47,677 nt of DNA from assembly GCA_947302205.1 (NCBI GenBank), contig CAMYVD010000013.1, positions 1-47,677 on the forward strand. Direction: 5' to 3'. Of the stretch, positions 6,810 to 15,890 are shown one piece after another. Under the pieces are notes generated by a model that worked only from the letters and a program-made list of their open reading frames with translations, had not been told where the DNA came from and did no database searches. Source of the stretch: an uncultured Bacteroidales bacterium (GTDB lineage: Bacteria; Bacteroidota; Bacteroidia; Bacteroidales; F082). Numbering within the stretch: the first letter of the stretch is position 1; every line of letters starts with the position of its first letter. Made by a program: the position numbers and the translations under genes.

Positions 6810-8780
6810 ATGAAAAAAGTATTTACTTTTGTCCTCGCGATGACCATCGTCGTCGCTGGATTTGCTCAGATTAAGAGCGCAAGACCTGATTTCAAGCAGA
6901 TGAAGACTGCTCAGGCTGTCACTCTCACTGGTTTCGAGGAGCGTGATTATGCCGATTTCCCTGCTTCAAACAAAGGTGTCATTACTGCTACAGACGAAAT
7001 CGAGATGAGCCAGACTTACTATGACTGGCAATCCAACATGGGCGCTCGTAACTACACTGCTGTGTGGCCTGACGGCTTTGCAGTAATGTGCTACACTCAA
7101 GCCACTGACGCTGGTTTTTCAGACCGCGGTACTGGTCTCGCTATTTGGGATCCCGCCGTTGGTGAATGGGAGTACACTGAGGCTCGCGTTGAAGGTATTA
7201 AGACCGGTTTCGGTTCTATCTCTCGTTACAAAGAGAACGGACTTGTCGTTGCTGCCCACTGCGCCAATGACGCAAGAATCTTCCTCGTTGAAGACTTCCG
7301 TCAAGGCAACCGTGACTTCGGTCAAGGTATTCCGCTTCCTGTGACAAATGGTGCTGATCTAGCATGGCCAGTAGTGCAGTGCTCAGGTGAGAACCTCGAC
7401 ATTGTCAATATTCTCATCACTAGCAACGGTGCTACCACTCCTTGCACCGATCCTCTCATTTTCTATCAATATGTGAATGGCGAATGGACTCATCAATATG
7501 AAGTTATTGCCCCTCTCGATGCTGATCATATGACCGACGGTGGTTCAAACATTGCTTACTTCATGCGCTACAATCCTGAAAAGCCCAACCGCGTTGCTTT
7601 CATCCTGAACAATGCTTGGAGCGACTGTAAGGCTGTGATCTCTGAGGACAACGGTGAAACTTGGACCGATGAGAGAGTGTTCTGGCAACACCCTGGCATC
7701 AACAATGACTTCACCGATGAATGGTTCTTCTATCCTCGTTGGACTGGTGCTGAATTCGATGCTAACGATAACCTCCATGTTGTATATGAGTACAACGGTT
7801 CTACAGGTGTTGCTGGTAGCGGTTCTTACTATCCTTCCATTGGTGGTGTTGGCTACTGGAGCGAAACTCTTACCAAGAGCGCTGACTGCCTCGGTGGTAT
7901 TGGTAATGTTGGCGAGCCCTTCATCATGGACTCCACCTACCTCATCCAGGATATCTATGGTTCAAACTGGTGGTGGTCAGATGCTAATCATGACCCATTG
8001 CCTGAAAGCATAGGTATGCTTCAGATTCTTGATCAGGATCACAATGTGTATCCTTGGTATAGCGAAACCATGCCTGATGTTTACTACTGGGTGTATAATA
8101 AAGAAAACATCAATCAGCATGGTAAATACAACAATGGTGTTGCCGGTTTTGCTTCAATGCACATGGAAGGCGACAATATCTATGCTTTCTGGTCCATGCT
8201 TGCTGGTGATCCTGGTGAGGGTAATGCTGGTTTGGATTACTGGGATGGTAACTATCACTACTTCAGACTGTTTGCTACCATGTCTAAAGATGGAGGCCTG
8301 ACCTGGAGCGACCCCGTACACCTCATTACAGACGTTGCTGCTGCATACGATGAGAAGGTTTATGGTCAAGTGATTCCTTACGTTTACCATGATGCCAATG
8401 GCCCATATTTGTGGTACGTTTACCAGAGCGATGAATATCCTGGCACTTATGTTCAACAAGATACCGAACTTCCTCCGGATGAAAATGCTGAAGACAACTA
8501 CTATTGCGCTCTGAAGGTTTATGTCAACACCTTAGATCCTACCGTTGGTGTTGAAGAAGAAAGTGCAGAGGCTAAGGTCAACATGACTGTGTTCCCGAAC
8601 CCTGCTAACGGTTCATTCACCATGGAACTCAACAACGAAGCTGATGTCAACATTGTCAATGCTGTTGGTCAGTTGGTGAAGAGCTACAAGAGCGTGAAGA
8701 GCGTCGTTGTCAACGACCTCAGCGCTGGCATCTACTTTGTGAAGGCTGGCAACCAAACTCAAAAGGTTGTCGTTTTCTAA
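6810..8780 (+). CDS. Secreted T9SS protein with sialidase-type Asp-box (BNR) repeats
   Basis: 656 residues with a signal peptide (MKKVFTFVLAMTIVVAGFAQ). Two Asp-box motifs (S-x-D-x-G-x-T-W) are visible, SEDNGETW near residue 277 and SKDGGLTW near residue 491; such motifs sit on beta-propeller blades of sialidase-fold proteins. From about residue 594 it has a type IX sorting domain: VFPNPANGSFTM, VNAVGQLV, LSAGIYFVKAG, ending QKVVVF. It is therefore predicted to cross the outer membrane by T9SS and stay on the surface or be released. No sialidase catalytic arginine motif (FRIP type) is seen, so enzymatic activity is not claimed. It stands alone, with its own promoter and a hairpin terminator. 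Confidence 0.8.
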   Translation: MKKVFTFVLAMTIVVAGFAQIKSARPDFKQMKTAQAVTLTGFEERDYADFPASNKGVITATDEIEMSQTYYDWQSNMGARNYTAVWPDGFAVMCYTQATDAGFSDRGTGLAIWDPAVGEWEYTEARVEGIKTGFGSISRYKENGLVVAAHCANDARIFLVEDFRQGNRDFGQGIPLPVTNGADLAWPVVQCSGENLDIVNILITSNGATTPCTDPLIFYQYVNGEWTHQYEVIAPLDADHMTDGGSNIAYFMRYNPEKPNRVAFILNNAWSDCKAVISEDNGETWTDERVFWQHPGINNDFTDEWFFYPRWTGAEFDANDNLHVVYEYNGSTGVAGSGSYYPSIGGVGYWSETLTKSADCLGGIGNVGEPFIMDSTYLIQDIYGSNWWWSDANHDPLPESIGMLQILDQDHNVYPWYSETMPDVYYWVYNKENINQHGKYNNGVAGFASMHMEGDNIYAFWSMLAGDPGEGNAGLDYWDGNYHYFRLFATMSKDGGLTWSDPVHLITDVAAAYDEKVYGQVIPYVYHDANGPYLWYVYQSDEYPGTYVQQDTELPPDENAEDNYYCALKVYVNTLDPTVGVEEESAEAKVNMTVFPNPANGSFTMELNNEADVNIVNAVGQLVKSYKSVKSVVVNDLSAGIYFVKAGNQTQKVVVF

Positions 8781-8821
8781 GTAGTGCTAACTAGCCAAAC
8801 CTCGTAAAGGACGGCGAGAGT

Positions 8822-8901
8822 CGTCATTGCGAGCGGAGCGAAGCAACCTTTAGCTCGCTGAGCGGAGCGAAGCAATCCAAATGGGTTGCTTCGCTTTTTT
8901 T
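8822..8901 (+). terminator. Repeat copy 2 forming an intrinsic terminator
   Basis: CGTCATTGCGAGCGGAGCGAAGCAA begins at 8822 and a second half-copy, GCGGAGCGAAGCAATCC, at 8862. GCGAAGCAATCC (8867-8878) pairs with GGGTTGCTTCGC (8883-8894) around AAAT, followed by seven T (8895-8901). This strong hairpin plus T-tract should end transcription of the Asp-box gene. The remainder of the 265-bp gap (8781-9045) holds only the promoter region of the next gene. Confidence 0.75.
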
Positions 8902-8921
8902 GTTTATAAATCACCCCAAAT

Positions 8922-8930
8922 TGTTGATAA
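8922..8930. promoter_or_regulatory. Single TGTTGATAA motif upstream of the giant T9SS gene
   Basis: TGTTGATAA ends 40 nt before the -7 box at 8971. This nearly equals the 39-nt distance of the same 9-mer upstream of the preceding T9SS gene. Confidence 0.45.
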
Positions 8931-8970
8931 GTCAAGCCCGATTACCCTTCCCCCCTCGCCTTGCATTGCG

Positions 8971-8978
8971 TATCTTTG
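8971..8978 (+). promoter_or_regulatory. -7 box for the giant T9SS protein
   Basis: TATCTTTG, 67 nt before the ATG at 9046. The leader between them is AT-rich without a clear Shine-Dalgarno sequence. Confidence 0.6.
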
Positions 8979-9045
8979 TAAACTTAGCCATTTGACATGA
9001 TTAATTAGTTTAATAATTAAATATCAATCAATTAAAACAAATCAA

Positions 9046-12000
9046 ATGAAACGTAGGTTTACTTTACTGGCAGCGCTGTTCTTGCTGCTGACAACAGGTC
9101 TCGTTTGGGGACAGACGAGAGATGAAGCCTCCATCACATTCTCTGAACAAGGCTACTCAAATAGTCAGAGTTTGGATGGCATTCCTATTGCTTTGGATAA
9201 CAACATCTCCATCCAATTTGACAAAAACACAGGCACTACAGCTCCTGCTTATTATAACACAGGAGCTGCTGCACGTTTGTATGGCGGTAACACATTAACA
9301 ATCACACCAGCCAGTGGATGCACCATTACGAGCATGACCTTAACATTTAGTTCTGCAAGTAACGTTGGTACATTAAGTGCATCAACTGGAACTTATTCTT
9401 TAAATTCAACAACTGGAACTTGGACAGGATCTTCAACTGCTCCAATTGTTATAACCAACACAGCCTCCAGTGGTCACGCACGTTTAAAAATATTATCAGT
9501 AACATACTCAGCAGGCGGTACACCGAGCGTTGCCACTCCGACATTCTCTCCAGCTGCAGGAACATATACCACAGCACAGAATGTGACAATAAGCTGCGAA
9601 ACATCAGGTGCAACGATTTATTACACCACTGATGGTACTACACCTACGACCTCAAGTTCAGTCTACTCCTCTCCTATCGCCATCAGCGAGACAACTACAG
9701 TGAAGGCTATGTCAGCAAAGTCAGGAATGACTAACAGTAGCGTGGCGACAGCTGTTTACAACTTCCCTGTCGTTTATGCAACTATCGCTGCATGGAAGGC
9801 CGACCACACATCGGCAAGTAATGTCGTTTCAAGCATTTCAGGTGACTTGACAGCTGTTTATCAAAACGGCAACAGCTTGTATGTGCAGGATGCAACCGGT
9901 GGCCTGCTTATTTACGGCAACCTTGACAATACCTACAACAATGGTGATGTCATTAGCGGTGGTATCTCTGGAACCTGTACCCTTTACAATGGAACCATTG
10001 AGTTTATCCCCGCCAGCACCTTCCCAGAAGGCGTTTCAGGCACACCCGTACAGCCTACAGTGGTGACCGCTGCTGCAATCGCCACCAACTTCGACACCTA
10101 CGCTGGTCGTTTGGTGAAGATCGAAGGCGCCACCTTTGATGCGGATCACACTTTTGCAACCAACAACACAGCAGGAAGAACAACCACGTTCACCCAAGGT
10201 CAGACTACAATGACCTGCTACGATTCATTCAAGGTTTTAGCTGGTTTACAAGTCACCCAAGGACAAGTCGCAGATATCACCGGTTTAGTGGGATGCTATA
10301 ACGCTACAAAACAGATTTTCCCAAGATCAACCGATGACATCGCTACCCCGCAACCCACTTCTTACACCGTGAGTATCGCCCAAGGCATCACCAATGGCAC
10401 CGTCACCGCCAACCCGACTTCGGCTGCTGAAAGCGACACTATCACCGTAACAGCAACACCTGACACCAATTACGAATTGGCCACATTGACCTACACTTAT
10501 GCCGGCGTCGCAACCCCGATCGACATCGACCAGACAACGATGAAGTTCCTCATGCCAGCTGCTGATGTTACCATCAACGCTACATTCAGCGAAATCGTTA
10601 TTGAGACTGTTGCCACTCCTACCTTCACTCCTGCCGAAGGCGAATACACCGAGGCTCAGAACGTGACCATCGCCTGCACTACGGAAGGCGCTACCATCCA
10701 TTACACTATCGATGGCACCAATCCTACCGCTAACAGCGCCACTTACACCACCGCCCTCGCCATCAGCGAGACCACCACAGTGAAGGCTATCGCCATGAAG
10801 GAGGGTATGAACGATAGTGGGATTGCCACAGCAACCTATACCATCAACATCGTTCCTCCTACTCCAACGCTGACATTCAATAAACTGACATCACATACTG
10901 ATGTTACCAATGAAGGCATTTATATGATTGTTGATGTTGCTGGCGGTTATGCTTTGACAAGCGCCAACGGAACAAGTTCAGCACCTACAGCAGTGGCAGT
11001 TACTATTGAAAACGATGCTATCACTGGCAATATCGCAGACGAGTTACAGTGGAATTTCACAGCTGTGGATGGCGGTTACAAGATCAACCCTATCAATTCA
11101 ACAAGCACATATCTTTACACAACAAACACAAATAACGGTGTAAGAGTCGGTACAAACACCAATAATGTTTGGGGGTTGGACATCACTGGTTCATCAACAC
11201 AAAACTACCATGGATTCAAGAATGTCGCTTTCAATCGTTATCTTGGCGTTTACAACAACCAAGACTGGCGTACATACACATCCATTAACGACAATATCAA
11301 GAATACCCAGATTGAGATCTTTGTGCTCGGCCCCGCCCCGGTACACACCTTCTATCCTGTGAATGTGGCAGCTGTCACCAACGGCACCGTCACCGTGAGC
11401 GACACCTTGGCTGAAGCCGGCACCACCATCACCGTGACTGCCGAACCTGCACAAGGCTATGAACTCACCGCGCTGACTTACAGCTATACTGGCACCACCC
11501 CGATCAGCATCATGGAAACGATGCAGTTCACCATGCCTGCCGCTGATGTTACCGTGAATGCCACCTTTAATGAGCTGGCACATGTGGCCAACCCGACCTT
11601 CACTCCTGCAGCAGGTTCCTTCATCACTGCACAGCAAGTGAGCATCGCCTGCGCTACCGAAGAGGCCACCATCTACTACACTATCGATGGCACTGATCCA
11701 ACCACTAACAGTTCTGTTTATTCCGAGCCATTTACCGTCACCACCACCACTACGGTGAAAGCCATGGCTGTGAAGACTGGCTTGAACAATAGTGATGTGA
11801 TGAGCGCGACCTACACCATTATTGAGCCTATGACTATTGCTGCGGCAAGAGTATTGGCCAATAACGAGTACGCTTTGGTGCAAGGTGTTGTGACCTTCAT
11901 CGACGGTCGTAACATCTACGTCCAAGATGAAACCGCTGGTATCGACCTATACCTGAACAACAATACCGTTCCTCAAGCTTTAGCCATTGGCGACATGGTG

Positions 12001-15000
12001 TTGGCTTATGGTAAAAAGACTGTTTATAATGGCCTTGTGGAGCTCACCTCCATCAACGGAAGCGATGCCAACCAGTTCATCATCCTCAGCTCAAGCAATC
12101 CTCTTCCTGTGGTTGAAAAGACCATCGCTGAGATTCTGGCCGACCACAGCGGCAGCCAGATGCTACAATCCACACGTGTTCAGATTGTGGATGCAACCGT
12201 AGGTACTATCAACAATAACAACAACACACCTATCACTCAAGGTGAAAACACTTTGAACATCTACAAGATGCCCGTGGTTGAAGGCCTTGAGGAAGGCGAC
12301 ATCGCAACGGTGATCGGCGTCATCGGTTGCTACAATAACCCGCAACTCCGTGTCGCCAGTGCCACAGACGTTACCTTCGTCCATCCTGCAGGCATCACGG
12401 TCACCCCTGCTTCACTGTCTGGATTCACCTATGTGTATGAAGAAGGTCCATCAACTGTGAAGACTTTCAACATTAAAGGTAGAAGCCTTACGGCTCCGAC
12501 CCTCATCACCGCTCCTGAGCACTATGAAATGTCATCCTTCCCAGGTGAGAGTTTCTATCCCGAAAGCCAAATCAACATTAATGTTATAGGCGCTTACGAA
12601 TTCACAATCAAGGTGAGATTGAAGGCTGGTTTGGAGATTGGCGATTATAACGAGAGCATTACCATCACTCAGGCTGACGTCGAAGACATCACCGTCGCTT
12701 TGACGGGTAGTGTGACTGGCAGCCAGCCGACACCTCCTACAGGTGATTACGTCCGCGTCAGCGACCTCTCACAGCTTACCAGCGGTTCAAAGGTCATCTT
12801 CGCCGCACGTTACAATGAGACTGCCAATGAGTACTATGCCATGACCGCTCAGGCCTCAGGCAAACCCGAAGGCGTGCTGTTCACCAGCGTTGCAGGCGAT
12901 GCTGAGACCTTGCCAAGTGAGATTTCAGATGCTGAAGACACCTACTATTGGACCGTGGATATGAACGGTGCCAACTACACCTTCACCAACGCCAACGGCG
13001 ACGTGCTCGGCTACACCAGCGGCACCAACTTCGCCACTGGCGGCGACAACACCGCTTGGGCCATCACCTTCCAGACTTCGGAAGAAGGTGCTATGGTTCC
13101 CAACTATTCTGGTTTTGTGGTGAATAACGTCAATAACGCCGTCAGAGCTATTGCCCTGAACAGCAACCACAACTTTGGTCCTTATCATACTCAGAACATG
13201 GGTGCTGAGGGTTACAACTTCTTCCTCGACATGTTCGCCACTGTGGGCGGCGGCACACTCACCTGCGCCACGCCTACCTTCGCACCTGAAGGCGGTACCT
13301 ATTACGAAGCACAGGAAGTCGTCCTCGCTTGCAGCACTGCCGATGCCACCATCTACTTTACCTTGGACGGCACCGATCCTACCGCTGAAAGCGCAGTTTA
13401 CACGGAACCCATCGCTGTGGACGAGAGCATGACCATCAAGGCCATCGCCATGAAGGAAGGCTACGAGAACAGTGCCATCGCCACCGCTGAATACACCATC
13501 ATCCTGGGTGCAGTCACCATCTTCCAGCAAGACTGGGAAGGCGAAATGAACGGCTGGACCTTCGTTAGCGTTGAAGGTGAAAAACCTTGGACCATCGGCC
13601 AGTATCAGGGCAACCACTACGCCAACGCCAATGGCTATAACGGCGGCGTGAACGAACAATGGTGCATCTCCCCTGCTTTCGACCTCAACGTCTACAGCAA
13701 CGCTAACTTGACCTTCAGAAATGCCAAGAACTACACGGGCCCGGATGTACAGTTGCTCTTCTCGAACAACTACGACGGTGAGAACCCCGCTACTGCAACT
13801 TGGACCGAGTTCGAGTTCAACAAGTCAACTGGTTCATACGCTTGGGTAGAATCAGGCGTCATTGACCTGGCCAACTTCACGGGCAGCGATTGCTACATTG
13901 GCTTCAAGTACACCTCCACCGAGACTGAAGCTGCCGCTTGGGAAATCGACGACATCGCGTTGATGGGATTCACAACAGATCCATATCTGACAGTGACACC
14001 AACGTCGTTGACAGGATTCACACACATCATCGGTCAAGGCCCATCAGCATCGCAGACGTTCACTCTTACAGCGGGTAACATCTCTCCTGCTCCAGGTGGA
14101 ACAACAGGTAGCATAAATGTATCTGTTTTTAGTCCGTTTGAAATTTCGCTTGACAACGAAGATTATGGCGATGAGATCTTCTTTGAGGATATCACCAACC
14201 TTGAGCCGACTACAATCTATGTAAGAATGAATGGCACAGAAATCAGTCAGTACACCGAGACTGTTAATATCTATGCGTCTTCGGGTGATGAAGCAACAGT
14301 GACATTAAGCGGCACTGTTACAGAAGAACCTATTCCTGGCGGTGACTGGAACAGAATCTACGCCCTCAGCGACCTTAGCGATGGCGACCAGATCATCCTT
14401 GCCTCACGTTACGACGCTACAGTGGGCGATGGTTACTATGCCATGACCGCTGGTGTCTCCGGTAAGCCTGACGGCGTGCTCTTCACCTCAGTGAACAACG
14501 GCGGTGCTGAGATGTTGCCTGCAGAGATTGCCGACGACGCTGACACCTATCTCTGGAACGTGACCCTTGACGGCGACGTCATTATCTTGGTCAACGCCGC
14601 TGGCGACACCCTCGGCTACAGCAGCAGCACCAACTTCGCAAACGGTGTCAACCCAGAGTGGAACATCGCTCTTGAGACCTCTGAAGAAGGCGCTCTGATC
14701 CCGAACTACACCGGCTTCGTCATTACCAATGGCACGACCACCAACCGTGGCATCGCCAAGAACGCCTCCAACAAGTTTGGTGCTTACGCCACCAGCAACA
14801 TGGGCAATCCTGACTACAACTTCTACCTCGACATCTTCGTGATGGGCGGCACTGTCACCCCAGTGGTGGCTACACCGGTCATCAGCGTGGCTTCAGGCAC
14901 CTATTATGAGGAGTTCGATGTGGAGATCACTTGCGCCACCGAAGGTGCTGCCATCTACTACACCACCGACGGCACTGAACCGACTGCCGAGTCTGATATC

Positions 15001-15831
15001 TACACTGAACCCATCCATGTTGCCCAAGACATGACCCTTAGGGCCATCGCCATGATGGAAGGCTACGAAAACAGCGGCATCGCTACGGCCAACTATGTGG
15101 TCCAAACTGGCGTGATCGTCATCTTCAACCAGGATTGGGAAGGTGAGATGGACGGCTGGAGCTTTGTCACCATTGAAGGTAACAAGCCTTGGACCATCAA
15201 CACCTACGCTGGTAACAAGTTCGCCAATGCCAACGGTTACAACGACGATGTCAACAATGAGCAATGGTGCATCTCACCGGCCTTCAACCTCAACGAATAC
15301 GAAGGCGTGACCTTGAACTTCATGAATGCCACCAAGTTTAACGGTCCTGCCATGGAAGTCTACTTCAGCAACGATTACGACGGTCAGGATCCTACTGCCG
15401 CCACATGGCAACCGCTATCCTACATCGCATCGGAAGGCAACTATGTTTGGACTGAATCCGGTGAGATCTCACTTGACGGCTTCAGCGGTAGCAACTGCTA
15501 CATCGGCTTCAGATACATCAGCACCCTCGAAGACGGCGCCGCATCATGGGAGATCGATGACATCGTGCTGAGCGCTACCTCTGTCACCGGTGTGAACGAG
15601 GTCGAAGCCATGAACGTGAGCCTCTGGAACCATGACAACGAGATCTTTGTGGAGAACAACACCAACCACAGCATCCAACTGTCAGTGTTCAACGTCCTCG
15701 GTCAGCAAGTGCTTGCCAAGACCGTTGCCGCAGGCTCCATCAGATTCACCCACAACCTCGCCAAGGGCATGTACATCGTCACCTTGCAATGCAACGACGA
15801 ACGCATGTCAGGTAAGATTATCGTGAGATAA
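9046..15831 (+). CDS. Giant multidomain T9SS surface protein (2261 residues)
   Basis: It has a signal peptide (MKRRFTLLAALFLLLTTGLVWGQ) and a type IX sorting domain from about residue 2188 (LSVFNVLGQQVL, LAKGMYIVTLQ, ending GKIIVR). Five chitobiase/hexosaminidase C-terminal-type domains (ATIYYTTDGTTPT type) lie near 162-240, 522-600, 845-925, 1405-1486 and 1940-2020. Two OB-like domains (SLYVQDATGG, NIYVQDETAG) are near 242-432 and 927-1115, and two InlB-like repeats near 439-515 and 765-843. Residues 1115-1644 and 1647-2180 are a tandem duplication of four domains: a TPxSLxGF immunoglobulin-like domain, an unnamed domain (RVSDLSQL / RIYALSDL), the chitobiase-type domain, and a choice-of-anchor J domain (QDWEGEMNGW / QDWEGEMDGW). 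No catalytic domain is recognised, so an adhesin or glycan-binding role is inferred. Confidence 0.85.
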   Translation: MKRRFTLLAALFLLLTTGLVWGQTRDEASITFSEQGYSNSQSLDGIPIALDNNISIQFDKNTGTTAPAYYNTGAAARLYGGNTLTITPASGCTITSMTLTFSSASNVGTLSASTGTYSLNSTTGTWTGSSTAPIVITNTASSGHARLKILSVTYSAGGTPSVATPTFSPAAGTYTTAQNVTISCETSGATIYYTTDGTTPTTSSSVYSSPIAISETTTVKAMSAKSGMTNSSVATAVYNFPVVYATIAAWKADHTSASNVVSSISGDLTAVYQNGNSLYVQDATGGLLIYGNLDNTYNNGDVISGGISGTCTLYNGTIEFIPASTFPEGVSGTPVQPTVVTAAAIATNFDTYAGRLVKIEGATFDADHTFATNNTAGRTTTFTQGQTTMTCYDSFKVLAGLQVTQGQVADITGLVGCYNATKQIFPRSTDDIATPQPTSYTVSIAQGITNGTVTANPTSAAESDTITVTATPDTNYELATLTYTYAGVATPIDIDQTTMKFLMPAADVTINATFSEIVIETVATPTFTPAEGEYTEAQNVTIACTTEGATIHYTIDGTNPTANSATYTTALAISETTTVKAIAMKEGMNDSGIATATYTINIVPPTPTLTFNKLTSHTDVTNEGIYMIVDVAGGYALTSANGTSSAPTAVAVTIENDAITGNIADELQWNFTAVDGGYKINPINSTSTYLYTTNTNNGVRVGTNTNNVWGLDITGSSTQNYHGFKNVAFNRYLGVYNNQDWRTYTSINDNIKNTQIEIFVLGPAPVHTFYPVNVAAVTNGTVTVSDTLAEAGTTITVTAEPAQGYELTALTYSYTGTTPISIMETMQFTMPAADVTVNATFNELAHVANPTFTPAAGSFITAQQVSIACATEEATIYYTIDGTDPTTNSSVYSEPFTVTTTTTVKAMAVKTGLNNSDVMSATYTIIEPMTIAAARVLANNEYALVQGVVTFIDGRNIYVQDETAGIDLYLNNNTVPQALAIGDMVLAYGKKTVYNGLVELTSINGSDANQFIILSSSNPLPVVEKTIAEILADHSGSQMLQSTRVQIVDATVGTINNNNNTPITQGENTLNIYKMPVVEGLEEGDIATVIGVIGCYNNPQLRVASATDVTFVHPAGITVTPASLSGFTYVYEEGPSTVKTFNIKGRSLTAPTLITAPEHYEMSSFPGESFYPESQININVIGAYEFTIKVRLKAGLEIGDYNESITITQADVEDITVALTGSVTGSQPTPPTGDYVRVSDLSQLTSGSKVIFAARYNETANEYYAMTAQASGKPEGVLFTSVAGDAETLPSEISDAEDTYYWTVDMNGANYTFTNANGDVLGYTSGTNFATGGDNTAWAITFQTSEEGAMVPNYSGFVVNNVNNAVRAIALNSNHNFGPYHTQNMGAEGYNFFLDMFATVGGGTLTCATPTFAPEGGTYYEAQEVVLACSTADATIYFTLDGTDPTAESAVYTEPIAVDESMTIKAIAMKEGYENSAIATAEYTIILGAVTIFQQDWEGEMNGWTFVSVEGEKPWTIGQYQGNHYANANGYNGGVNEQWCISPAFDLNVYSNANLTFRNAKNYTGPDVQLLFSNNYDGENPATATWTEFEFNKSTGSYAWVESGVIDLANFTGSDCYIGFKYTSTETEAAAWEIDDIALMGFTTDPYLTVTPTSLTGFTHIIGQGPSASQTFTLTAGNISPAPGGTTGSINVSVFSPFEISLDNEDYGDEIFFEDITNLEPTTIYVRMNGTEISQYTETVNIYASSGDEATVTLSGTVTEEPIPGGDWNRIYALSDLSDGDQIILASRYDATVGDGYYAMTAGVSGKPDGVLFTSVNNGGAEMLPAEIADDADTYLWNVTLDGDVIILVNAAGDTLGYSSSTNFANGVNPEWNIALETSEEGALIPNYTGFVITNGTTTNRGIAKNASNKFGAYATSNMGNPDYNFYLDIFVMGGTVTPVVATPVISVASGTYYEEFDVEITCATEGAAIYYTTDGTEPTAESDIYTEPIHVAQDMTLRAIAMMEGYENSGIATANYVVQTGVIVIFNQDWEGEMDGWSFVTIEGNKPWTINTYAGNKFANANGYNDDVNNEQWCISPAFNLNEYEGVTLNFMNATKFNGPAMEVYFSNDYDGQDPTAATWQPLSYIASEGNYVWTESGEISLDGFSGSNCYIGFRYISTLEDGAASWEIDDIVLSATSVTGVNEVEAMNVSLWNHDNEIFVENNTNHSIQLSVFNVLGQQVLAKTVAAGSIRFTHNLAKGMYIVTLQCNDERMSGKIIVR

Positions 15832-15851
15832 TCTTTCGCTAGGCGGAAACG

Positions 15852-15890
15852 AAATCGGGTCAGTTCTGAATGAACTGACCCGATTTTTTT
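15852..15890 (+). terminator. Intrinsic terminator after the giant T9SS gene
   Basis: A perfect 15-bp stem, AAATCGGGTCAGTTC (15852-15866) with GAACTGACCCGATTT (15872-15886) around a TGAAT loop; the T run continues to 15890. It lies between convergent genes and could also act on the fucosidase transcript, though the T-tract on that side is poor. Confidence 0.85.

Noticed and set aside
9528..15105. Repeated units resembling a CRISPR array or tandem repeats
   Set aside because: They are degenerate coding repeats of protein domains about 80 residues long in one continuous frame, not short identical repeats with spacers.
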